Source: Planctomycetota bacterium
GTDB taxonomy: Bacteria > Planctomycetota > UBA1135 > GCA-002686595
Length of the DNA stretch: 64,000 bases
Assembly (NCBI GenBank): GCA_020853575.1
Contig: JADYYP010000081.1
Coordinates: 149,152 to 213,151 of the forward strand
Direction: 5' to 3'
The position numbers and the translations under genes were made by a program. The notes beneath the pieces are model-generated. The model was given only the letters and a program-made list of their open reading frames with translations. It did no database searches and was not told where the DNA came from. Below, one piece after another: positions 8,603 to 18,273 of this stretch. Numbering within the stretch: position 1 is the stretch's first letter; the number at the start of each line of letters is the position of its first letter.

Positions 8603-9040
8603 ATGAAGTCCACCCACGTACGCGCCGCCGACGCCCAGGAGCGCTGGCTCCTCTACGACGCTTCCGAGCACACCCTGGGACGCATGGCGACCAAGATCGC
8701 GATGCACCTGATGGGCAAAGATCGTCCGACCTACACCCCGAGCGAGTTGACCGGCGCGCACGTCGTCGTGATCAATGCCGCCAAGGCCAAGTTCACGGGC
8801 ACCAAGGGCGAGACCAAGACCTACGCGCACTACACGCGCTACCCCGGTGGGTACAAGTCGGTCGCCATCGCCGACGTGCGCCAAGACCGCGCCGGCGACA
8901 TCGTGTGGCTCGCCGTGCGGCGCATGTTGCCGAAGACCAAGCTCGGCCACGACATGTTGCGTCGCTTGAAGGTCTATCCGGGCACCGAACATCCGCACAC
9001 CGCGCAGCAGCCGGTCAAGGTCGAAGCCAAGAAGTCATGA
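8603..9040 (+). CDS. rplM: 50S ribosomal protein L13 (uL13)
   Basis: 145 residues, the usual L13 length. Characteristic stretches are W-LLYDASEHTLGRMATKIA near the N-terminus, then the central GAHVVVINAAK and the C-terminal block AVRRMLPKTKLGHDMLRRL followed by KVYPGTEHPH. L13 is an early-assembly protein of the large ribosomal subunit and in some bacteria represses its own operon. The ATG at 8603 gives the standard N-terminus. The last bases overlap the rpsI start (ATGA), the normal rplM-rpsI operon arrangement in bacteria. Confidence 0.97.
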   Translation: MKSTHVRAADAQERWLLYDASEHTLGRMATKIAMHLMGKDRPTYTPSELTGAHVVVINAAKAKFTGTKGETKTYAHYTRYPGGYKSVAIADVRQDRAGDIVWLAVRRMLPKTKLGHDMLRRLKVYPGTEHPHTAQQPVKVEAKKS

Positions 9041-9435
9041 GCACGACGACGAACTACATCTGGGGCCTGGGCCGTCGCAAGACGGCGATCGCGCGTGTCC
9101 GCATCAAGCAGGGAGCGGGCGCGTTCTTCATCAATGGCCGACCGCTGAACGAGTTCTTCCCGGTGCTCGAGCACCAGCAGCGCGCGACCTCGCCGTTGCG
9201 CGCCACCGAGCTCTCTCAGCAGTACGACGTGTTCGCGCAGGTCGACGGCGGCGGACTGCTCGGTCAGGCCGATGCGGTGCGGCTGGGCGTGGCGCGCGCG
9301 CTCAAGACCGTCAACCCCACGCTCGACGGCGCGCTGCGCGCCGGCGGTCACCTGACGCGTGACTCGCGCATGAAGGAGCGCAAGAAGTACGGCCGTCGCG
9401 GCGCGCGTCGCGGCTTCCAGTTCAGCAAGCGCTGA
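9037..9435 (+). CDS. rpsI: 30S ribosomal protein S9 (uS9)
   Basis: 132 residues, a typical length. The N-terminus contains GLGRRKTAIARVRIKQGAG and the C-terminus ends in the diagnostic basic tail KERKKYGRRGARRGFQFSKR, which reaches the ribosomal P-site tRNA. Between them lie GALRAGGHLTRDSR and VARALKTVNP. The ATG overlaps the rplM stop by 4 nt, indicating coupled translation. A 10-bp hairpin follows downstream before yebC. Confidence 0.97.
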   Translation: MSTTTNYIWGLGRRKTAIARVRIKQGAGAFFINGRPLNEFFPVLEHQQRATSPLRATELSQQYDVFAQVDGGGLLGQADAVRLGVARALKTVNPTLDGALRAGGHLTRDSRMKERKKYGRRGARRGFQFSKR

Positions 9436-9463
9436 TTCGGAGCGCTGGCGACGATTTTTCACG

Positions 9464-9492
9464 CACCGCGCGGTCTCTCGGGCCGCGCGGTG
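9464..9492 (+). terminator. intergenic hairpin between rpsI and yebC
   Basis: A perfect 10-bp inverted repeat (CACCGCGCGG / CCGCGCGGTG) with a 9-nt loop lies 28 nt after the rpsI stop and just before the yebC ribosome-binding region (GGAG at 9501). No T-run follows, so it may be a weak or factor-assisted terminator, or an mRNA-processing or end-protecting structure. Confidence 0.42.
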
Positions 9493-9509
9493 TCGCTTCA
9501 GGAGCTTCC

Positions 9510-10265
<756 letters not shown>

Positions 10266-10350
10266 TCCGGGGCGTCGCACTTGACGTGCGCCCCCCAACT
10301 CCATGAGCTAGCGCTCTCGCCGCGCCAGCGTGCGCGGCACCGAGGTTCCC

Positions 10351-11280
10351 ATGGGTGATGGATTGCGTACGGTGCGGTTGGTTTCGAGCGACGAGTCGCT
10401 GGTCGCTTCCGCGAAGGCGGCGGCGGGCGGACTTTCGGGCTTCGAATTCGTGGTGCACAAGAGCCACGAGCTGTTGCTCGAGAAACCTCCGGTCAGTGGG
10501 GACGTGATCCTGCTCGATGGGCGCCTGACCAGCGCCAACGTGTACGAGGCCTGCAGGCAGTTGGTGGGGCGCACCCGCTGTCGCACCTACGTCGTGGTCG
10601 ACAAGGACAATCGCACGGCTCAGGGCATCGCGCACTTTTGCGGCGCGACCGGCACGCTCTCCAAGCCCATCTCGGGCGCCGAGCTGCGGCGCGTGATCGG
10701 AGCGAGCGACGCTGCCGCACCGGCTCTGCCGCAAGCGGCGCGCGCTTCCGAGCCGAAGTCGCCGAGCTTTCCCGACGCCTTGCTGCGCGACCTCTCGGGG
10801 GCCGTCGACCAGCACGTCGTCGCCGCGCTGGTCGACCCCGAGTCGAATCTCTTCAACTACGCCTTCCTCAACTACAAGCTCGACGAAGAGTTCAAGCGCT
10901 CGCAGCGTTTCGGGCAACCCTTGTCGTGCGTGATGTTGGGCTTCGACGGCGAGTGCACGGAGAAGGTGCTGCGCGAGCTCGCCGGCATCTTCTTGTCCGC
11001 TTCGCGCGACACCGACGTGCTCGGTCGCTTCGACCTGTCGTCGTTCCTGTTCTTCCTGCCGTCGACCGGGCCCGATGGTGCCGAGATCATGGCCAAGCGC
11101 GTCAAGGAGGAAGCCAGGAAGCACGGCCTGCGGGATCTGATCGGCGACCCGCTGTCCATTTCGGTCGGGATCTCGACCATGCCGCACCCGGAGATCAAAC
11201 GCCGCGAGGACCTGTTCTCCCGTGCGCGCAAGGCCTTCGTCGAGGCGCAGAAGACCGGCGGCGTGGTCACCAGCGCGTAG
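10351..11280 (+). CDS. receiver-like plus degenerate GGDEF domain protein
   Basis: 309 residues from the ATG at 10351. Residues 1 to ~115 have a response-regulator-like alternation (VRLVSSDESLVASAK, then DVILLDGRLTS, then TYVVVDKD, then GTLSKPIS at the position of the conserved KP). From ~150 a diguanylate-cyclase-like domain follows (LFNYAFLNYKLDEEFKRSQR, then LSCVMLGFD, then LREL). Where GGDEF is expected (RxGGDEFxxxLP) the sequence reads GRFDLSSFLFFLP, so the catalytic loop is lost. The C-terminal SVGIS-TMPHP and FSRARKAFVEAQKTGG match the GGDEF fold. I infer a non-catalytic signalling protein, possibly a nucleotide or partner sensor. Confidence 0.82.
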   Translation: MGDGLRTVRLVSSDESLVASAKAAAGGLSGFEFVVHKSHELLLEKPPVSGDVILLDGRLTSANVYEACRQLVGRTRCRTYVVVDKDNRTAQGIAHFCGATGTLSKPISGAELRRVIGASDAAAPALPQAARASEPKSPSFPDALLRDLSGAVDQHVVAALVDPESNLFNYAFLNYKLDEEFKRSQRFGQPLSCVMLGFDGECTEKVLRELAGIFLSASRDTDVLGRFDLSSFLFFLPSTGPDGAEIMAKRVKEEARKHGLRDLIGDPLSISVGISTMPHPEIKRREDLFSRARKAFVEAQKTGGVVTSA

Positions 11281-11477
11281 CCCTTGGTCGCCTCGCGCCG
11301 CGCCTGGGGCGCCGAGTGCCGGCGCGGCGCAGGCCCGCGTCGGCACGTTGATTTCACAGAGCTCGCACCGCGCTCGGTGGTCGAGCGCGCGACTCACGGC
11401 CGCCCCGCGCTTACGATGGGCGCGACTCGCTGCGGCGCTTTCCAGTCCCGCTGCGCGAGAGGAGCCCGCCGATCGCC

Positions 11478-12968
11478 ATGCGCCTGACCTCGATCCTCGC
11501 GTTCGTTGTTTCGTCCCTGCTGGCGTCGAGCAGCGCGCGGACCGCGCTCGCGCAGCCGCTCGGCGGCGGGTCGCTCGATGCCGCTCTGGCAACCGTGTCC
11601 GCGGACGAGATCCGCGCCGACATCTTCTTCATCGCCAGCGACGAGCTCGAGGGACGCGACACCATCAGCGGTGGGCAACGCATCGCGGCGCGCTTCATCC
11701 GCTCGCGGCTCGAGCGCTTGGGTGTGCGTCCGGGCGGACCGGGCGGCGGCTACTTCTTCGAATACCCGCTGTACACGCAGCGGCTGCGCGAGAAGGAATC
11801 GTACGCGCGCTTCGACGCCGGTGACACCAAGGTCGAGCTCGCACTCGGACGCGACTACTACTTTTCCTCGGGCGCGCCGCGCGATCTCGAGCTCGTGGGA
11901 GGAATCGTGTTCTGCGGCGCCGGCGGGAAGGGCGAGCTCGCCAAGGCACAGCTCGAGGGCAAGTGGGCGCTGGTGCTCGACGACGGTGGCTTGGTCGGCG
12001 ATCTGGAGCGCGCGCTCGTCGACGCCAAGGCGCTGGGTGCGCTGATGACGCCGGCCGCTAATTTTCGCGGCAAGGACTACGCGGAGAAGTTCTCGCGTTC
12101 GCTGCAGAGCTTCACGCGCGGCAGCGCGCGCTGGCCGACGAAGGACAACGAGAAGACCGGCTCGTCCGCTCCGGCGTTCCTCTACGTGCAGCGCGGCGCT
12201 GTCCAGCGTTGGCTGCCGGAGCTCGCGGCGGGCGACGAGAACCTGCCGGCGGTGGGCACCCAACTGGCGGGCAGCTTCGCCCACAAGCGCGTGTTCCAAG
12301 GCGACAACGGCAAAGTGATGGCCGAGAACGTGTGCGGGTTCTGGCCGGGCAACGACGCCAATTTGGCGCGTGAGGTGATCATCATCAGCGCGCACTACGA
12401 CCACGTCGGCTACAGCGGAGGCACCGAGATCCACAACGGTGCCGACGACAACGGCTCGGGCACTTGCGGATTGCTCGCGCTGGCCGAAGCGCTCAGCGTG
12501 CACGGCCCGCTGAAGCGCTCGGTGATGTTGATGTGGGTCTCGGGCGAGGAGAAGGGCCTGTGGGGTTCGAAGGCCTGGACCGAGAACCCGTATCTGCCCG
12601 AGGGACACAAAGCGATCTGCGACATCAACATCGACATGATCGGGCGCAACGCGCCGGACTATCTGTTGATCACGCCGACCTCCAAGCGCGCGGAATACAA
12701 CGGCTTGGTCAAGATCGCGGAGAAGGTCGCTCCGCTCGAGGGCTTTCCGACGCTCGGCTCGTGCGATGCCTACTGGAGTCGCTCCGACCACGCCAATTTC
12801 GCGCAGAACCTGAAGATCCCGGTGGCCTTTTTGTTCTCGGATGTCCACGAGGACTACCACAAGCCGACCGACGACCCCGAGAAGATCGACTGCGACAAGA
12901 TCCGGCGCGTCGTGCGCACCGTGATGCGCATGATCGACGGTCTGCAAGAGGCGGAGCTCAAGCTCTGA
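11478..12968 (+). CDS. secreted M28 family zinc aminopeptidase
   Basis: 496 residues with a signal peptide (MRLTSILAFVVSSLLASSS, cleavage near ALA). The catalytic M28 domain occupies roughly residues 285-490. Two-zinc ligands are readable: H306 (SAHYDHVG), bridging D323 (GADDNGSG), the E357-E358 pair (GEEKGLWGS), D386 (NIDMIGR) and H461 (DVHEDYHKP). The N-terminal part with an inserted PA-like segment (residues ~110-280) fits the Lap/PSMA-type organisation. The product should act outside the cytoplasmic membrane, removing N-terminal residues from peptides. It stands alone, convergent with the pyruvate phosphate dikinase gene. Confidence 0.9.
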   Translation: MRLTSILAFVVSSLLASSSARTALAQPLGGGSLDAALATVSADEIRADIFFIASDELEGRDTISGGQRIAARFIRSRLERLGVRPGGPGGGYFFEYPLYTQRLREKESYARFDAGDTKVELALGRDYYFSSGAPRDLELVGGIVFCGAGGKGELAKAQLEGKWALVLDDGGLVGDLERALVDAKALGALMTPAANFRGKDYAEKFSRSLQSFTRGSARWPTKDNEKTGSSAPAFLYVQRGAVQRWLPELAAGDENLPAVGTQLAGSFAHKRVFQGDNGKVMAENVCGFWPGNDANLAREVIIISAHYDHVGYSGGTEIHNGADDNGSGTCGLLALAEALSVHGPLKRSVMLMWVSGEEKGLWGSKAWTENPYLPEGHKAICDINIDMIGRNAPDYLLITPTSKRAEYNGLVKIAEKVAPLEGFPTLGSCDAYWSRSDHANFAQNLKIPVAFLFSDVHEDYHKPTDDPEKIDCDKIRRVVRTVMRMIDGLQEAELKL

Positions 12969-13109
12969 GCTCGTGGGGTTCTGAGGTACGCCCCTCAGGA
13001 CGTTGGACGCACCGTCGCCAGGGAGCGCGCCGGAGATCGGGAGTCGTGAGCTTCCCACGGCGATCGAATTCGGCCGTTGAGCTCACCCACAGTTGCGCAG
13101 CGTCAAGGC

Positions 13110-15899
13110 TCAACCGAGCTTGGCGCGCAGCGCGGCCTGCGCGGCCGCGAGTCGCGCGATCGGCAGGCGATGCGGAGAGCACGAGACGTAGTCGAGTCCG
13201 AGCTCGTGGCAGAAAGCGATCGATTGCGGGTCGCCGCCGTGCTCACCACAGATGCCGAGCTTGAGCTTCGCACGCGTCTTCCGGCCGCGTTCGACGGCGA
13301 TGCGCATCAGGCCGCCGACACCGCGCACGTCGAGCTGCGCGAATGGGTCGGCCGAAAAGACCTCGCGTTCGATGTACAGCGGGATGAACTTCGAGCCGTC
13401 GTCGCGCGAAATGCCGAAGGTGGTCTGCGTCAGGTCGTTGGTGCCGAAGGAGAAGAACTCGGCCACCTCGGCGATCTCGTCGGCGACGATCGCCGCGCGC
13501 GGCAGCTCGATCATCGTGCCGACCAGGTAGGGGATCTCGATGCGCTGCTCGGCGAACACCTGGGCGGCGACGTCGTGCACGATCTTGGCCTGCAGCTCGA
13601 GCTCACGCCGCGTCGCGACCAGCGGGATCATGATCTCGGGCTTGACCGTCTGCTTGCGGTCGCGTCGCACCTTGCACGCGGCCTCGAAGATCGCGCGCGC
13701 TTGCATCGCCGTGATCTCGGGATAGGTGATGCCCAGCCGACAGCCGCGGTGTCCGAGCATCGGATTGAGCTCGGCCAGGGCTTCGACCTTGGCGGTCAAG
13801 CGAGCGGGACTGATGCCCATCTTGGCCGCCAGGTCGGCCACGTGCTCGGGCTCGTGCGGCAGGAACTCGTGCAGCGGGGGATCGAGCGAACGGATGGTCA
13901 CCGGATGCGGCGCCATCTCGGCGAAGATGCCCTCGAAGTCCGCGCGCTGCAGCGGCAGTAGCCGCGCCAACGCCGCTTCGCGCTCCTCGCGCGACTCGGC
14001 CACGATCATCTCGCGCATCAGGTCGATCTTGTCGCCCTCGAAGAACATGTGCTCGGTACGGCACAGGCCGATTCCCTGCGCTCCGAACGCCATCGCGACC
14101 CGCGCTTGGTCGGGCTGATCGGCGTTGGCGCGCACGCCCAAGCGCCGCGCGGCATCGGCCCAGCGCATCAACTTGTCGAAGGCCTTGGGCAGCGGACCGC
14201 GCTCGGTCTTGCGCGCGCCGTGTGCGGCGCCGAACAGCGCCTCCATCACTTCCGAGGGTTGGGTCGGAATGCGCCCTTCGAAGACCTCGCCGGTCGACCC
14301 GTCGATGCTGACCCAATCGCCCTCGACCAGGGTCTTCTGCGCCACGTTGAGCTTGCGCTCGCCGTGCTGCACATCGAGCTCACCCGCACCGGCGACGCAC
14401 ACCTTGCCCATCTGGCGCGCGACCAAGGCTGCGTGGCTGGTCATGCCACCGCGCGCGGTCAGGATGCCCTGAGCGGCCTGCATGCCGCGGATGTCCTCGG
14501 GGCTGGTCTCCAAGCGCACCAGGATCACGCTCTCACCACGCGCGGCCCACTCGGTCGCTGTCTCGGCGCTGAACACGATGCGCCCGCTGGCCGCGCCCGG
14601 ACCGGCGTTGAGCCCTTTGGTCAGCAAGCGGCCGTACTTGCGCGCCTTGTCGAGCTCGCTGCGCTCGAAGATCGGCTTGAGCAGTTGATCGAGCGCTTCG
14701 GGCGGCACGCGCAACAGCGCCTCGTCGCGCGTGATCAGTTTCTCGTCGGCCATGTCGACCGCCACGCGCACGGCGGCGATGCCGGTGCGCTTGCCCGAGC
14801 GGCACTGCAGCATGAACAGACGGCCGCGCTCGATGGTGAACTCGATGTCCTGCATGTCGCGGTAGTGGCGCTCGAGCAGCTTCTGGATGCGCTGCAGCTC
14901 CTTCCACGCCGCGGGCGAACTGCGCTCGAGCATGGCGATCGGCTGCGGCGTGCGGATGCCCGCGACCACGTCCTCGCCCTGCGCGTTCATCAGGTATTCG
15001 CCATAGAAGCGCCGCTCACCGCTCGCCGGATCGCGCGTGAACGCCACTCCCGTTCCGGAGTCCTCGCCGAGGTTGCCATAGACCATCGCGACCACGCTGA
15101 CGGCCGTGCCCCAATCGTCGGGGATGCCGTGGATCTCGCGGTAGGCCTGGGCGCGGTCGTTGTGCCACGAGCCGAAGACGGCGCCGATCGCGCCCCACAG
15201 TTGTTCCAGCGGATCGCTGGGAAACTCGCGACCGGTGCGCTGTTTCACGATCCACTTGAACTCAGTGACCAGCTCGCGCAGGTCGACCGCGGTCAGCTGG
15301 GTGTCGAGCGTCGCGCCGCGTTCGAGCTTCTTGCGGTCGAGCGCGCGACTGAAGGGCGAGCGGTCGTCGCCGTGCGCGGCCTTGAGCCCCAGCACGACGT
15401 CCGAGTACATCTGCACGAAGCGCCTGTACGCGTCCCAGGCGAAACGCGGGTTGTCCGAGGCGCGCGACAAGCCCTCGACCGTGCGGTCGTTGAGCCCCAG
15501 GTTGAGCACCGTGTCCATCATCCCGGGCATCGAGACACGCGCACCCGAGCGCACCGAGACCAGCAGCGGATCGCGCTCGTCGCCGAAGCGCTTGTGCATC
15601 GAGCCTTCGACGGACGCGAGCGCCGCGGCGACCTGGGCCTCGAGCGCCCGCGGGTAGACGCGCTCGTGCGCGTAGAAGTGTGTGCAGACCTCGGTCGAGA
15701 TCGTGAAGCCCGGCGGCACCGGTAGACCGAGCTTGCTCATCTCGGCCAGGTTGGCGCCCTTGCCGCCGAGCAGGTTCTTCATCGACTTGTCGCCGTCCGC
15801 GCGACCGTCGCCGAAGCCGAAAACGAACTGCTTGCCGCGCGCCGACGATGCGCTCGTCGCTCGCGCCTTGGACGCGGACCGCCTGGGGGAGAGGCTCAT
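13110..15899 (-). CDS. ppdK: pyruvate, phosphate dikinase
   Basis: 929 residues, near the family length. It converts pyruvate, ATP and Pi to PEP, AMP and PPi in the cytoplasm, reversibly. The N-terminal ATP-grasp part begins at FGFGDGRADGDKSMKNLLGG with GANLAEMSKLGLPVPPGFT following. The swivelling phosphohistidine domain carries GGMTSHAALVAR with H489 as the phosphorylated residue. The TIM-barrel PEP-binding domain has GLCRTEHMFF, RSLDPPLHEFLP and GICGEHGGDP, including the acid cysteine C884. The ATG at 15899 was chosen because the open frame further upstream encodes another gene's antisense. It follows a lipoprotein gene by 32 nt on the same strand. Confidence 0.95.
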   Translation of the reverse strand: MSLSPRRSASKARATSASSARGKQFVFGFGDGRADGDKSMKNLLGGKGANLAEMSKLGLPVPPGFTISTEVCTHFYAHERVYPRALEAQVAAALASVEGSMHKRFGDERDPLLVSVRSGARVSMPGMMDTVLNLGLNDRTVEGLSRASDNPRFAWDAYRRFVQMYSDVVLGLKAAHGDDRSPFSRALDRKKLERGATLDTQLTAVDLRELVTEFKWIVKQRTGREFPSDPLEQLWGAIGAVFGSWHNDRAQAYREIHGIPDDWGTAVSVVAMVYGNLGEDSGTGVAFTRDPASGERRFYGEYLMNAQGEDVVAGIRTPQPIAMLERSSPAAWKELQRIQKLLERHYRDMQDIEFTIERGRLFMLQCRSGKRTGIAAVRVAVDMADEKLITRDEALLRVPPEALDQLLKPIFERSELDKARKYGRLLTKGLNAGPGAASGRIVFSAETATEWAARGESVILVRLETSPEDIRGMQAAQGILTARGGMTSHAALVARQMGKVCVAGAGELDVQHGERKLNVAQKTLVEGDWVSIDGSTGEVFEGRIPTQPSEVMEALFGAAHGARKTERGPLPKAFDKLMRWADAARRLGVRANADQPDQARVAMAFGAQGIGLCRTEHMFFEGDKIDLMREMIVAESREEREAALARLLPLQRADFEGIFAEMAPHPVTIRSLDPPLHEFLPHEPEHVADLAAKMGISPARLTAKVEALAELNPMLGHRGCRLGITYPEITAMQARAIFEAACKVRRDRKQTVKPEIMIPLVATRRELELQAKIVHDVAAQVFAEQRIEIPYLVGTMIELPRAAIVADEIAEVAEFFSFGTNDLTQTTFGISRDDGSKFIPLYIEREVFSADPFAQLDVRGVGGLMRIAVERGRKTRAKLKLGICGEHGGDPQSIAFCHELGLDYVSCSPHRLPIARLAAAQAALRAKLG

Positions 15900-15931
15900 G
15901 AAAGTGCGGCGCGCGCGCGCCGGGATTGCTG

Positions 15932-16585
15932 TCAGGTATCGAGCGGTTCGACGGAATCGATCTTCCAGAGACGCTCGACGGTCGCCGAGGTCAACTGCTG
16001 GGGGCTCTTGTCGGGCTCGCGCACGGGCAGGCTGATGACGAGCTGCGTTCCGCCGCCGGCATCGGGCAGCACGCGCGCCATTTCTTCCAAGGGCGCGCTG
16101 CCGCCCTCCTCGAGGTCGGGGCCCCACCAGATTCGGAAGAAATCCTCTCGCACCAGGTTTACACGCCACGTACGGCCGGCGACCTCGATGGTGATCCGGT
16201 GACGACCCTCGCCCACAGCCTCCTCGGCCACGACTTCCGCGCTCGCGAACAGCTTGAACCAGGGCTCTTCGTGCGCGAGCCGTTCGCGCGCCTCGGCATA
16301 GGTGAAGAACGAGAGCGGCGGCTGGAAGGCCTGTTTGAATCCGCGCGACAGGCAACGGAACTCGCCGTCGATCAGGTCGCCGCGCAGGTAGGTTTGGAAG
16401 GCCTCGAGGGTGTGGAGCGGTGTGTCGAGCCGCGCGTCCGCGACCTGGCGTGGCGACGGACCGCTGACGCAGGCCGCGAGCGCGATCAGCGCGCCCGAGG
16501 GCGCGCAGCGGCTCCAGGGCCAGCGGCACTTCGCTCGCGCGTGTACAGCGCGCCTCGCATTCCGCCGTCGCCACCACGCCGCCAT
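15932..16585 (-). CDS. lipoprotein of unknown function
   Basis: 217 residues from the ATG at 16585. A basic N-terminus is followed by a hydrophobic stretch ending in LIALAACVSG, a lipobox (LAAC) for lipidation. The mature domain (LHTLEAFQTYLRGDLIDGEF, then EPWFKLFASAEV, then WRVNLVREDFFRIWWG) looks like a small globular extracytoplasmic fold of the NTF2-like type, with a first helix followed by beta strands; that fold is my inference. It sits 32 nt upstream of ppdK on the same strand, probably co-transcribed, with no evident functional link. Confidence 0.72.
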   Translation of the reverse strand: MAAWWRRRNARRAVHARAKCRWPWSRCAPSGALIALAACVSGPSPRQVADARLDTPLHTLEAFQTYLRGDLIDGEFRCLSRGFKQAFQPPLSFFTYAEARERLAHEEPWFKLFASAEVVAEEAVGEGRHRITIEVAGRTWRVNLVREDFFRIWWGPDLEEGGSAPLEEMARVLPDAGGGTQLVISLPVREPDKSPQQLTSATVERLWKIDSVEPLDT

Positions 16586-16769
16586 GGTCGCGGATCCTAT
16601 CCGACCGCGCACCTGCTCGAACACCTCCGCTCCGCGCGTGGAGGGTCCATTTCTTCCTCTCGACCCCAGCTCGCTCGAGCCCACGCTCCACTCCCGGCCA
16701 GGAGTGGGGTGGGCTTCGAAGGGCAACTTCTCTAGACTGCTCCGTCTACCCGGAAGCGATCCAACACCC

Positions 16770-18131
16770 ATGAGTTCGTCACAGACATTCCCTGCTCTTC
16801 GCTCGCTGGCGCTGTGCGCCGCACTGCTGCCTGCCTTCGCCGCCGCGAGCACCGCGCAAGACGCGGGTCAACGCAAGCTGCCCACGGTCCAACCGGCGAC
16901 CACGCAAGTCGGCACGCAGCCGGCCACGACCACCGGCGCGACCCAGAATCCGCCGACGCCGACGCCGGCGCCTCGCCCGCAGGACGGTGCTGGCCAACAG
17001 AAGCCCGTGACGGGGCCCGCTCCGCGCCTGGACGTCGATGCCACCGACCATGACTTCGGCACGGCAATCGAGGGCGAGAAGCTGACGCACACCTTCCGCC
17101 TGAAGAGCAGCGGCCAGAAGGACCTGATCATCACCAGCGCCAAGCCGACCTGCGGTTGCACGGTGGCCAAGCTCGAGGTGAAGAAGGCCGACGGCGGGCT
17201 CGAGGTCTACAAGTTCGGTGATCCCTTGCCGCCGGGCACCGACCTCGAGCTGACCGCCGAGCTCGACACCAAGAACAAGCATCAGACCGCGGCCAGCAAG
17301 GTCAACGTGTATTGCGACGATCCGCGCACGATCGTGACCCTGGGGCTCAACGCGCGCGTCGACACCTATTTCCAGATCACGCCCAACGCGCTCAATTTCG
17401 GCGACATGTCGGTGGCTGACTCCAAGCAGATGAGCTTCACCGTCGCCGGCAAGAAGCCGGGCAATTTCATGCTCTCGATCGAGCAGCGCCCGATGCCCGA
17501 CGGCATGAAGCTCGAGATGCTGCCGCGCGAGCCCGACGCCTCCGGTCGCGCCAACGTGTGGGACGTCAAGGTCTCGATGGGACCCAACTGCCGCGAAGGC
17601 AACACGGGCTACCCGATCAACCTGCGCAGCGACGAGGAAGTCGCGGGCGCGGTGGCGGACAAGGACGGGCACAAGGCGACCTACGGTGCCTCGGTGATGG
17701 TCACCGCCCGCGTGATGGGCTTGATCAGCTACGAGCCGCAGTACCTCTCGTACGGACTGGTGCGTCCCGGTCAGGTCGTCGCGCGCAGCCTGACGGTGAA
17801 GAGCTTCGACCCCAACTTCACCTTCTCGGACAACATGGAGCTCAAGCTGGTCGGCCCGAGCGACCAAAAGCCCGAGTTCCCCTACGCCGCGTCGTTCACG
17901 CACACCGTCAAGCCTTCGGAGGATCGCAAGTCGGCGGTGGTGGAGCTGACCCTGACCGGGCTGCCCGAAAACGTCGACGGCTCGTTCCAGGGACGCTTGT
18001 TGATCAAGACCGGACACCCGCAGAAGCCCGAGATTCCGGTGCTGTTCTCTGGCGTGTGCCGCCCCGGCGTGAAGACTCCGCCCGCGCCCACTCCGGTGCC
18101 GGTCGGCGGTGAGCAGAAGTCCGGCAACTAG
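16770..18131 (+). CDS. secreted DUF1573-type immunoglobulin-like protein
   Basis: 453 residues from the ATG at 16770, with a signal peptide (LCAALLPAFAAASTAQ) and a Thr/Pro/Gln-rich linker to about residue 85. Then comes the DUF1573 signature: DHDFGTAIEGEKLTHTFRLK with the downstream cysteine pair TCGCTVAK. Further beta-sandwich repeats follow (NALNFGDMSVADSKQMSFTV; LSYGLVRPGQVVARSLTVKS). DUF1573 domains are ASPM/SPD-2/Hydin-like folds, abundant in extracytoplasmic proteins of Planctomycetes and Bacteroidetes. The role is unknown, probably structural or adhesive. A strong terminator follows directly. Confidence 0.87.
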   Translation: MSSSQTFPALRSLALCAALLPAFAAASTAQDAGQRKLPTVQPATTQVGTQPATTTGATQNPPTPTPAPRPQDGAGQQKPVTGPAPRLDVDATDHDFGTAIEGEKLTHTFRLKSSGQKDLIITSAKPTCGCTVAKLEVKKADGGLEVYKFGDPLPPGTDLELTAELDTKNKHQTAASKVNVYCDDPRTIVTLGLNARVDTYFQITPNALNFGDMSVADSKQMSFTVAGKKPGNFMLSIEQRPMPDGMKLEMLPREPDASGRANVWDVKVSMGPNCREGNTGYPINLRSDEEVAGAVADKDGHKATYGASVMVTARVMGLISYEPQYLSYGLVRPGQVVARSLTVKSFDPNFTFSDNMELKLVGPSDQKPEFPYAASFTHTVKPSEDRKSAVVELTLTGLPENVDGSFQGRLLIKTGHPQKPEIPVLFSGVCRPGVKTPPAPTPVPVGGEQKSGN

Positions 18132-18149
18132 CTCGGCCTCAACTGAACT

Positions 18150-18196
18150 CGCGGCCCGCGCGCTCCCCGGTGGAGCTCGCGGGCCGCGCAACTTTT
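18150..18196 (+). terminator. intrinsic terminator after the DUF1573 gene
   Basis: An 11-bp perfect inverted repeat (CGCGGCCCGCG at 18150-18160 with CGCGGGCCGCG at 18178-18188) is followed by CAACTTTT. The loop contains a smaller CTCC/GGAG pairing. Position and tail fit a rho-independent terminator separating the DUF1573 gene from the pilus-motor operon. Confidence 0.7.
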
Positions 18197-18273
18197 GGGT
18201 GCGAGATCGCACGTCTTTCACGCCTGAGTTTGTCCCCGAGCTGTGCGGAAACGACTACACTCCCGCCCCGCAC

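Noticed and set aside
13110..16691. pyruvate phosphate dikinase extended to 1193 residues
   Set aside because: The extra N-terminal 264 residues overlap the lipoprotein gene in another frame and show no domain; the ATG at 15899 gives the normal length.
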